64,000 nt of DNA, from the NCBI GenBank assembly GCA_013359125.1, contig JABWCR010000008.1:27607-91606 (forward strand), in the 5' to 3' direction. This DNA comes from Armatimonadota bacterium. GTDB lineage: Bacteria; Armatimonadota; Fimbriimonadia; Fimbriimonadales; GBS-DC. Position numbers and translations under genes: made by a program. A model generated the notes under the pieces. The model saw only the letters and a list, made by a program, of their open reading frames with translations, searched no databases and was not told the DNA's origin. Positions 18,170 to 25,045 of this stretch are shown piece by piece. Within the stretch, counting starts at the first letter, position 1, and each line of letters begins with the position of its first letter.

Positions 18170-19231
18170 ATGTTCTTGAGACTGCTATCGCTTGTCGCCG
18201 CCTCTTCGTTGCTGTTTGCCGCCGCGTCGGCCCAACTGCTGGGTTACGACTTCACAATCAATTCTTCTTCCAGCGGATTGACGGGCGAACTGAACTTCTC
18301 TGCCGATACTTCCGGCACATTGATAGGGAACTGGGATCCCGACGCCAATGCGACCGGCACTCGGACCAAGCCGGGCTTGTCGGGTTCTTTCGGCGAGACA
18401 GAAAACCTTCCAGTCAACGCTTGGCTCACGTTGGGGCTGAACGACGATGTGGACACCGACGCGACGGGCCGATTCAGAATGCTGGTCGATCTCGATTCGG
18501 GCGTTGCGATCGTGATGGGCTTTCGGGCAGACTATCTGGGCGGCCAAACGCTCTCCATTCCAGCTACGCTGACTATTCGCTATGATTCTTTCCGAACGCG
18601 CCAGCCCTCTTCCATCTTTGTCGGCGGGTTTCCCATCCCAATCCCGTTTGGCAGCGTGGACGTTACGGTAATGGAGGCGGCGCAGAATCAACCGTTGGCC
18701 TTCGGCACGGTAACTCCAGACGGTCTTGGAGGCTACGACGTTGCCGTGATCGTGCCGACCGCTTTGACCGCCGAAATGACCTTCCTGGGCAATCCATTGT
18801 CGTTGCCCGGCGTGCCGTTCGCCGTGCCGTTAGTCGGCAAGCTTGCTCCAAATGGTTCGACGGCGACGATGCAATCGCAGCAGCCCATAACCTTTGGCCA
18901 GGAGATCGAGATCGGCCAAGCGCTGCCCCAGTTACCGTTGGACATACCAACGATCCTGCCGCCCGGCAGCACGGCGCACCTGTTGTTCGACCTGACGCTC
19001 GACCGCATCGTTGCCGGGTTCGACGGCTCGACGCAAATGAACGCAAACGGGACGTTTGTTCTGTTGGGCGATGTGAACTTGGACGGCATCGTCGATGACA
19101 AGGACCTCGCGATGGTGTTAGAGGCTTATGCGTTGCTGGGGGGAGGCAATCCAGCGGACATTAATTTGGACGGCGTCGTGGACGACGCCGACGTAACGAT
19201 TGTTTTGATGATGTTTGGGGCAGAGGGCTAA
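18170..19231 (+). CDS. Secreted protein with C-terminal dockerin-like repeats
   Basis: Protein of 353 aa with a signal peptide (MFLRLLSLVAASSLLFAAASAQ). The central 260 residues are rich in S, T, G and beta-branched residues and unassigned. The last 60 residues contain two dockerin-type calcium loops: DVNLDGIVDDKDL and DINLDGVVDDADV. In many non-cellulosomal bacteria such tails occur without cohesins, and their role in surface attachment is unproven. The start has a strong ribosome-binding site (AAGGAGGG). The following gene has the same tail, so the pair probably forms one operon of surface or extracellular proteins. Confidence 0.8.
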   Translation: MFLRLLSLVAASSLLFAAASAQLLGYDFTINSSSSGLTGELNFSADTSGTLIGNWDPDANATGTRTKPGLSGSFGETENLPVNAWLTLGLNDDVDTDATGRFRMLVDLDSGVAIVMGFRADYLGGQTLSIPATLTIRYDSFRTRQPSSIFVGGFPIPIPFGSVDVTVMEAAQNQPLAFGTVTPDGLGGYDVAVIVPTALTAEMTFLGNPLSLPGVPFAVPLVGKLAPNGSTATMQSQQPITFGQEIEIGQALPQLPLDIPTILPPGSTAHLLFDLTLDRIVAGFDGSTQMNANGTFVLLGDVNLDGIVDDKDLAMVLEAYALLGGGNPADINLDGVVDDADVTIVLMMFGAEG

Positions 19232-19260
19232 CGGGCGGCGAAAGAAAAGGAAATTACAAA

Positions 19261-21399
19261 GTGAAAAACGCCGTTTGCATGACCCTTTGCTGGCTTTGTG
19301 CCGGCTGGACGTTAGCCCAGGTCAAAACCTGGACGACCACTCAAGACTTCAACGAGGGTCTCTACTTTAACACCAACAGCACGGCAGTCCCGGGCGAGAT
19401 TCGTCTCAATCGTCTGGGCACGGCGCCGGTGCCGTTTATCAACATTCCTGTGGGCGGGCCCGAACTGGCAGCTCGGGGTTGGAATCCGTCTCCCGGTCGC
19501 ATCGTTCGGGTCAACACCGATACGGGCGTCGTGGCGGGCGAGTATCGCCTCACGCCCGAAGCGCTTAGCTCGGCGCCGTCGCGAGCCGTGGTGGACAGCC
19601 AAGGCAACGTTTGGGTTACAAACCGATACGAGGCCAGCGGCACGCATTCGGTTACAAAGATCGGCGTCATCGTGGGCGGTACGCGCTACTACCGCCCTCT
19701 CCCCGGCGTCTACATCCCCCATCCATTGGGCGAGTACGTGAGGGAGCCGCTTTATACAACCGGAGTCGATCGAGACGGCGACGGATACATAAGAACTTCA
19801 GCCGGTTTGGGCAATCTGCTGCCTTGGGTCGGGACGGCAGGCAACGACCTCGATTCAAGCGTGCCGCCCGATGCGGTCGGAACGGTGCGCCAAGCAGCGG
19901 ACGAATTGATAACGGTGTTTAAGCGGCTATCCACCGGTGGAAACAGAACCCGGGCCGTCGCGATCGATGAGAACGACGACATTTGGGTCGGTAACGACCC
20001 TGGCGGAGCCTTTCAGGTATGGAAGTTAGACGGTGATGACGGCCGTCGGCTCCAGGCAATTACGGTTGGCGGATCCTACGTCTACTCAATGTTCTATCAA
20101 GGCGGTTTTCTATGGGTGTCGCAAACGGCTGAAGGCGTACGTAGAGTGGATGTTACTACCGGTGCCGTTGTTGCGGTTTCAGGCACGAATGTGGGCGATT
20201 TGTCGACCGTTACTCCTTATGACGACAACAAACTGATCACCGCCGGAGCCCAAAACCATTCCCCGGCCGAGTGGATGATGGTCGATGCGGCGACCGCTTC
20301 TGTGATCAGCCGAACGACGACGCCTGGAAGCACCGACATTCGAGGCGTTACGGTCGATCAATCGGGCAATGTGTGGGTTACCTCCCGCGGGCTTTGGTCA
20401 GGCGGCGACTTTCGCGTGTACAAGTACACGCCGGGCGGCCTGCTCATCAACCAGTTTTATACGGGCGACCGACCCTGCGGGCTTGGACGAGATTCGAACG
20501 GTTTGATTTGGGTTACGCATGTAGGCAACCCCGGCAACTTGAGCAATGGCAACTGGGCTACGGTCATTGACCCTGAGGCTAATGACGGCATGGGCGCCAT
20601 TATCGGCTATGTGGGGCTGGGCACCGGCTCGTACAACTACAGCGACGGTACGGGCGCCACAACCTCGCAGATCGCTCGCGAGGGCGAGTGGCGGGTGGTC
20701 TACGATTCGTTCCGCCCCAATCTGAAGTGGGGCGTGATCACTTGGCTCGCTGATGTGCCCGCGCAGACATCGCTTCAGGTCTACGCCCGTGCGGCCAACA
20801 CCCGATTGGGGCTGAACCAAGCCACCTTCTACCAGTATCAGCAGAGCGGGGACGATCCAGAGGGCGCTGTCGCGGGCCGTTATGTCGAGATCAGAGTGCG
20901 GCTATCGCGCGAACTCGGCACGCCCCAGGATCTGACGCCGGCTCTTCAAAGCCTGACGATCCGCTATGCAAAGGGCACGGTGAGCGGTACGGTGGGCTTG
21001 GGCAACTGGCTGTCTCTGCAGTTCCCGAACGCGAACTTTATCCTCCGCCCCGTCGAAGGGGGTTCCGATATTGCCATCAACGACATCGAACTGGGACCGT
21101 TCGGAGCCTTTGCCTTCACCACGCCCGCAAGGGGAACCTACTTCCTACTGGCGCAGTCGTCGCATTGGCTGAGACAACGGCTGACGGTGCCGATCGTCAT
21201 CACCGACGATGGATCGCACGGCAATGTGTTTGCGTTGCACAACGGGGATATCGACCGGGACAACGCGATTACAGACTCGGATCTTGCGATCATTCTGTCG
21301 ACCTATGGTCTCGTAACCGACGACCTGACCGGCGACGGCCTCGTTGACGATTCGGACCTGGCCGTTGTCTTGTTCAACTTCGGCCTGATCGGGGACTAG
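19261..21399 (+). CDS. Secreted streptogramin-lyase-like propeller with dockerin-like C-terminus
   Basis: Exported protein of 712 aa starting at GTG 19261, after AAGGAAA. The signal peptide (MKNAVCMTLCWLCAGWTLAQ) is followed by a propeller built from repeats of the type VVDSQGNVWVTNRY, IDENDDIWVGND, VDQSGNVWVTSRG and RDSNGLIWVTHVG. This is characteristic of the virginiamycin B lyase-like/NHL fold, though lyase activity is not implied. A beta-rich region follows (about 480-640). The C-terminus carries two dockerin-type loops (DIDRDNAITDSDL, DLTGDGLVDDSDL). It is the partner of the preceding dockerin-tailed protein. Confidence 0.8.
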   Translation: MKNAVCMTLCWLCAGWTLAQVKTWTTTQDFNEGLYFNTNSTAVPGEIRLNRLGTAPVPFINIPVGGPELAARGWNPSPGRIVRVNTDTGVVAGEYRLTPEALSSAPSRAVVDSQGNVWVTNRYEASGTHSVTKIGVIVGGTRYYRPLPGVYIPHPLGEYVREPLYTTGVDRDGDGYIRTSAGLGNLLPWVGTAGNDLDSSVPPDAVGTVRQAADELITVFKRLSTGGNRTRAVAIDENDDIWVGNDPGGAFQVWKLDGDDGRRLQAITVGGSYVYSMFYQGGFLWVSQTAEGVRRVDVTTGAVVAVSGTNVGDLSTVTPYDDNKLITAGAQNHSPAEWMMVDAATASVISRTTTPGSTDIRGVTVDQSGNVWVTSRGLWSGGDFRVYKYTPGGLLINQFYTGDRPCGLGRDSNGLIWVTHVGNPGNLSNGNWATVIDPEANDGMGAIIGYVGLGTGSYNYSDGTGATTSQIAREGEWRVVYDSFRPNLKWGVITWLADVPAQTSLQVYARAANTRLGLNQATFYQYQQSGDDPEGAVAGRYVEIRVRLSRELGTPQDLTPALQSLTIRYAKGTVSGTVGLGNWLSLQFPNANFILRPVEGGSDIAINDIELGPFGAFAFTTPARGTYFLLAQSSHWLRQRLTVPIVITDDGSHGNVFALHNGDIDRDNAITDSDLAIILSTYGLVTDDLTGDGLVDDSDLAVVLFNFGLIGD

Positions 21400-21411
21400 C
21401 CGGCAATTGGG

Positions 21412-21448
21412 GCTCGCCCGCCCGATTAGCACGTCCGGGAGGGCGAGC
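21412..21448. terminator. GC-rich hairpin between convergent genes
   Basis: A 13-bp stem with one mismatch (21412-21424 with 21436-21448) and an 11-base loop lies between the dockerin-tailed gene and the DUF1501 gene. There is no T run, so it may be a processed 3' end or only part of the neighbouring repeat. Its right arm is the beginning of a copy of the 38-bp repeat seen at the window end. Confidence 0.45.
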
Positions 21449-21492
21449 GTCCCCGCGAGCCAAAGACTCACGCTGGGCGGGCGACCGTCCAC
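21436..21492. repeat. Degenerate copy of the 38-bp minisatellite unit
   Basis: Bases 21436-21465 match the terminal array almost exactly (GGGAGGGCGAGCGTCCCCGC, then GAGCC). They are followed by a diverged second unit ending GGGCGGGCGACCGTCC. About 1.5 units are present, 42 kb from the main array. Confidence 0.75.
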
Positions 21493-21501
21493 AAGGCGAG
21501 A

Positions 21502-21524
21502 TTCGTACCTGATTTTGTGCTACA
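21502..21524 (+). repeat. Single end related to the inverted-repeat element
   Basis: This 23-base stretch shares the outer TTCGTAC and inner TGTGCTACA blocks with the terminal repeats at 61934 and 62094 (about 18 of 23 positions). It ends six bases before the stop codon of the DUF1501 gene. No second end is visible nearby. Confidence 0.45.
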
Positions 21525-21529
21525 AATCG

Positions 21530-23251
21530 TTACAATCCCGTTCGCGCGATAAACCCCAACGCGGGCGCCCGGTTTCGTCCCTTGCCTTTCGGGTCGATGC
21601 CCGAGAGCGACAGCGCGGTCGAGTAGGCATGGCCGTGGTTGGGCACAAACGAGCGCGGGTTGGCCTTCGCGCCTTCCTTCAATTCGCCGGTCAAGGGGTC
21701 GAATGCCGGATCCATCGATCCGTCCGGCAAAAGCGGTATTGGGTTCAGCGTCTTTTCGCCCGCGCCGCCGAACTGCTTGTTGCCCGCCACAGTGCCGCCC
21801 ATAAAGAAGCAACTGGTAACCGGCCAGTGCTGGCAGATGTCTTGATCGTTGATCATCTGTTGCTTCTGCTCTTCTGGCAGATTCATCTTCACAATGTCCT
21901 TTACATCGCCGTGGATGCTGCGGCCAAACTCCGAAGTAACGAGAATCGTCGTGCAGTCCCAAAGGCTCTTGTTTGTCCCTTTGGCGGGCGTGTTCTTAAG
22001 AAGTTCGACAAAACTCTTGAGCGGATCCCACAGGTGCCGTCGCATCATCTGGGTTTGGTCGGTCTGGCCTTGCGGCTTGCCCTCCTTGTTCCAAAGATGC
22101 CCGCGATTCCGATGGCTGTCGAACAGGCGAATATCGCGCGATTCGATCCAGAACGTGCAGGAGAGGTTCTCTCGCATCAGCTCGTAGGCCATCATGGCTT
22201 GGACGTTGGTCATGGGGGCATATTTGGTGCGCGCCTTGTTGCCGTTGACGCTGCTGTAAGTCATCAGCTCGTCTTCGGGCGCGATCTTGAACCGCTCTCG
22301 CAGGGCGTCGTCGCGGAACAGGTTGGCTATCTGAGCGCCGTCCAGCCGTCCGCCCATGTTCGAGAGGCTCTTGTAGGCGTCGAGCGCGGCGACGTAGCTT
22401 TTGACCGTTGCTACGTGGTCGTCCTTCAGTACGGCGCGATGCGATTCGTCCAAGAAATTCTGTACGGCTCTAAAGGCAGGACTGGCGGCTTCTTCGCGCA
22501 TGCGCGAGAGGAATCGGCGCAGATTGGCAGGCGTGCCGCCATAGATCGTATGCGCCCAGACCGGACCGAGCGCGTGGTAGAAGCCCCTTCGCCCCGTGTA
22601 TTGCGCTTCGTTCAGTTCGCCGTCCGACAGCCACCAGTGCCAGGCGATGTTTGGCAATAGGCAGCTCTGTCCGACCGCCTCGGCAAAGGCTTGGTTGATC
22701 GAGCGCTCGTCCGGCTCGCGCTCTTTGCTCAACTCCAGCCGATACTCGCCCATGTGCGACTTCAGCCGCTCGCCCGAATGGAACGTGCCCGTGCTCATGG
22801 AGGCGACGATCGACATATCTTTGAAAAGCTCCTTGCCGTCCTCGGCCAGGTAGCCGTAGCGGATCGGACCGTGCGTCTTGATGCGATAGAAATCGTCCTG
22901 GTCCCACTTCAGCACGCGATACCGCTCTTCGCTGACGTTGCTGAGGCGGTTGAGCACATGGTTGGGCGTGTTGACCGGGCTGAACATATCGTAGCTGAGC
23001 CACCCGCCTTCCAAAAACCAAACGACCAAGTAGCGGGGATCGGCATTGGCGCGGGCGGCCTGCTCGGTCATGCGGCGCGCCTTGGATGCAAGATTGGGAA
23101 CGCCAAACCGCTTAAAATAGGCGAGGAACTGGCTAGGGGTTAGGGTCGATGGCGTCGCGGCATGGGCAAAGATGGAGCGTACCGCACTGTCCGAAAGCGG
23201 ATGGATGCGGCGATCAAGGCTCTCAACCGGCCCTACGCGACACGATGCCAT
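21530..23251 (-). CDS. DUF1501 family protein
   Basis: Member of the sulfatase-like DUF1501 family (573 aa), common in Planctomycetota and related phyla, often exported and linked to polysaccharide or surface metabolism; the activity is unknown. Recognisable parts are YLVVWFLEGGWLSYDMFSP near the N-terminus and the C-terminal DCTTILVTSEFGRSIHGD ... FFMGGTVAGNKQFGG, with VPNHGHAYSTALSLSGID at the end. The usual Tat signal is not clear: an RR occurs at residue 14 without a good hydrophobic stretch. ATG 23251 has TATACT 13 bases upstream and no Shine-Dalgarno sequence. Confidence 0.85.
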   Translation of the reverse strand: MASCRVGPVESLDRRIHPLSDSAVRSIFAHAATPSTLTPSQFLAYFKRFGVPNLASKARRMTEQAARANADPRYLVVWFLEGGWLSYDMFSPVNTPNHVLNRLSNVSEERYRVLKWDQDDFYRIKTHGPIRYGYLAEDGKELFKDMSIVASMSTGTFHSGERLKSHMGEYRLELSKEREPDERSINQAFAEAVGQSCLLPNIAWHWWLSDGELNEAQYTGRRGFYHALGPVWAHTIYGGTPANLRRFLSRMREEAASPAFRAVQNFLDESHRAVLKDDHVATVKSYVAALDAYKSLSNMGGRLDGAQIANLFRDDALRERFKIAPEDELMTYSSVNGNKARTKYAPMTNVQAMMAYELMRENLSCTFWIESRDIRLFDSHRNRGHLWNKEGKPQGQTDQTQMMRRHLWDPLKSFVELLKNTPAKGTNKSLWDCTTILVTSEFGRSIHGDVKDIVKMNLPEEQKQQMINDQDICQHWPVTSCFFMGGTVAGNKQFGGAGEKTLNPIPLLPDGSMDPAFDPLTGELKEGAKANPRSFVPNHGHAYSTALSLSGIDPKGKGRNRAPALGFIARTGL

Positions 23252-23264
23252 GGCCTATATGAAG

Positions 23265-23270
23265 AGTATA
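23265..23270 (-). promoter_or_regulatory. Close-in -10 element before the DUF1501 gene
   Basis: TATACT on the minus strand ends 13 bases before ATG 23251, with no Shine-Dalgarno sequence between. Confidence 0.45.
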
Positions 23271-23298
23271 CACCGGGTTAGGGCGCTGGGCTACAGGT

Positions 23299-23997
23299 TT
23301 AGCGACGGTCTGGCTCTGGCCATTGCCATTGAGCGCCGGACGACAAACGTATCTTGCTGGGAGACTCGGGAGGCTCGTCCGATTCGACGTTCTTGAACCG
23401 TCTCGATCGATATTCCAGGTTCTTAAAACGTCGAGCAATTTCTCGGACTAGTTCGATCCTGCCGTTGTAGGTCAGCGCCGTAGGATTCACATGAAGGTCG
23501 CCAATTGCGGGCATTGCTAAACCCGATCGATACCCTGGCTTCAATAGTCGGTCTCTTTGCTTGGTTAAGAACGCTCGCCATTCCGAAACGCTTTTGTCTT
23601 GACGTTGGATGGAACCTAACAAGAGTTCTTCCAGTTTTAGAGCGAGCGCTTGAGCTTCCAGCGTTCGCTTCAGGTCGACAACGATCTCCTGAATTTGAGA
23701 TTCGTCCAATTCTTCTTTCTTCGCATAGAGTATTTGGCTGAGATCGTTGTTAAGAAAGATCAGCGTTAGATTGAGCGCTCGGGCCGCCATGAGGGCTTCC
23801 GCGTTGCCGGTCTTTAAGTCCCGCTCCAAGTTTGTCAGAAGCGCTGAAATGGTTTGCCCGCCCTGCACAGCTTCCGTTACGACTTTCTCGTTCGATGCCC
23901 CCAAACTGGGCAGATGGGTGCCTTCGATCAATCTGCCTTGTGTAAAAAAAGCGGTCGAAAACAGTACGGCGCCAGCTAGAAGAATCTTCAGTCCCAT
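23299..23997 (-). CDS. Exported helical protein of unknown function
   Basis: I do not recognise a family. The 232-aa product has a probable signal peptide (MGLKILLAGAVLFSTAFFTQG). It is followed by a long, mostly helical region (about 45-150) rich in L, E, Q and K, with no Cys. The basic C-terminus contains a short internal repeat, RRFKNLEYRS then RRFKNVESDE. It lies 40 bases downstream of the small Cys-rich gene and is probably the last gene of the operon starting at 24930. Confidence 0.65.
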   Translation of the reverse strand: MGLKILLAGAVLFSTAFFTQGRLIEGTHLPSLGASNEKVVTEAVQGGQTISALLTNLERDLKTGNAEALMAARALNLTLIFLNNDLSQILYAKKEELDESQIQEIVVDLKRTLEAQALALKLEELLLGSIQRQDKSVSEWRAFLTKQRDRLLKPGYRSGLAMPAIGDLHVNPTALTYNGRIELVREIARRFKNLEYRSRRFKNVESDEPPESPSKIRLSSGAQWQWPEPDRR

Positions 23998-24037
23998 GGC
24001 CTCATTCTTCCATTTTGGCCATTTGTCGGTATAAACC

Positions 24038-24265
24038 TCACCTGCGCACCGAGCCGCGATAGGCCGAAACGGGCGGCCTGTTCAATTCGCAAACTCGTTT
24101 GCAAAGCACTTTAGAGCCTGTCGAACTTTTGCACTGATTGCATGCGATGCCGCAGGCCACGCCGCCGCTGACCGAATCGTTGAAGCATTCCCAAAAATCA
24201 TGCCCCGGCCCGGCCCAACTTGCGGCAGTAATCAGGCATGCCAATGCGACAATGGCGGTTTTCAT
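24038..24265 (-). CDS. Small secreted cysteine-rich protein
   Basis: The 75-aa precursor has a signal peptide (MKTAIVALACLITAASWAG). The mature part of about 56 residues contains six Cys (WECFND, VACGIACNQCKS, LCKRVCEL), a pattern suggesting three disulfides. No family recognised. ATG 24265 is chosen because TTGGAGGTTTCA precedes it and it overlaps the upstream gene by exactly 4 bases (ATGA). It could be a structural or binding peptide; there is no processing or export gene alongside to support a bacteriocin role. Confidence 0.7.
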   Translation of the reverse strand: MKTAIVALACLITAASWAGPGHDFWECFNDSVSGGVACGIACNQCKSSTGSKVLCKRVCELNRPPVSAYRGSVRR

Positions 24266-24930
24266 TGAAACCTCCAAGAAATGGGCAGCCAAGACTCTCG
24301 ATAGGTTGGTCGACCCTGCTTTGAGACGATAACAGAGAGGATCATGCGCGGCGAGTGGCCGGCTTCGATCGTAACGGTTCGATTGGGCGTCTTTACGACG
24401 TATCGGGTTAGCGGGATCGTTACTTGGCGCACCTGGTCGTTCCCTGTATCGACGGCGAACGACAGGCAGTCATCGGTTTCACTAACCGAAAGAACCTGCT
24501 CGTTTTTCCACAACGAAGCGGGGGAGAATGTTGAGGAGAACATCGCTTGTCCGACGAAGGAGTCTCCAAAAGGCCCCATCCAATCGGCGCGAATGTCCAA
24601 CGGGTTTGGCGGATTCCTTAGGCTTGTTGGGCCTTCGTCGTCCCACCAGAGCGCCTCAGCAGGGCCGACGATGTAGGTCGACCCGTAGTGCGCCGAAGAG
24701 ATGGCCAACTGGGTGACGGTCCGTTCCGAGCGATTCAACCAGATGCCAAATCGGTCTAGTTCTATACGAGACGTTGCCGCATTGTAGACTTCGATGTCAA
24801 ACTCTGCATGGAGTTCGTCCAGCATCTTCATAGAAGACGCGACCCAGGACAGCTCCTTTAAGACCTTCGAATCCGCTTGCCCAAAAGCGACCGTCACGGC
24901 TACTAAAGCGCATGCGAGAATCCTCCCCAT
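24262..24930 (-). CDS. Exported protein of unknown function
   Basis: The 222-aa product has a signal peptide (MGRILACALVAVTVAFGQ) and a beta-rich mature part with several Trp and Thr-rich strands, for example RQVTIPLTRYVVKTPNRTVTIEAGHSPRM. I recognise no domain; the general pattern is reminiscent of lipoprotein-binding or carrier beta-barrels, but this is only an impression. GGAGGGAGTAGCC precedes ATG 24930. It is first in an operon with the Cys-rich protein (ATGA overlap) and the helical protein, driven by the promoter at 24962-24991. Confidence 0.7.
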   Translation of the reverse strand: MGRILACALVAVTVAFGQADSKVLKELSWVASSMKMLDELHAEFDIEVYNAATSRIELDRFGIWLNRSERTVTQLAISSAHYGSTYIVGPAEALWWDDEGPTSLRNPPNPLDIRADWMGPFGDSFVGQAMFSSTFSPASLWKNEQVLSVSETDDCLSFAVDTGNDQVRQVTIPLTRYVVKTPNRTVTIEAGHSPRMILSVIVSKQGRPTYRESWLPISWRFQ

Positions 24931-24961
24931 GGCTACTCCCTCCGCCAGGCCGTAATGGCGC

Positions 24962-24991
24962 AGAGTACCACTTTTCGGGCTACAATGTCAA
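24962..24991 (-). promoter_or_regulatory. Sigma-70-type promoter for the operon starting at 24930
   Basis: Minus strand TTGACA (24986-24991) and TACTCT (24962-24967) are separated by 18 bases. The -10 lies about 30 bases before ATG 24930, allowing for the visible GGAGGGAG ribosome-binding site. Confidence 0.6.
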
Positions 24992-24994
24992 CGT

Positions 24995-25017
24995 AGACAA
25001 ATGTATCAAATTTGTCT
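24995..25017. promoter_or_regulatory. Perfect inverted repeat upstream of the -35 box
   Basis: AGACAAAT and ATTTGTCT are perfect 8-base arms separated by 7 bases, three bases upstream of the TTGACA of the 24930 operon. The position and symmetry fit a binding site for a dimeric regulator. It could also be a weak 3' hairpin of the mutL gene, which ends at 25046, but no T run follows. Confidence 0.45.
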
Positions 25018-25045
25018 GTTGAGAAGTTTCACAGACTTATTTCGA

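Noticed and set aside
21407..22660. 417-aa open frame on the plus strand
   Set aside because: It is antisense to the DUF1501 gene, has no recognisable domain, and its length comes from codon bias on the other strand.
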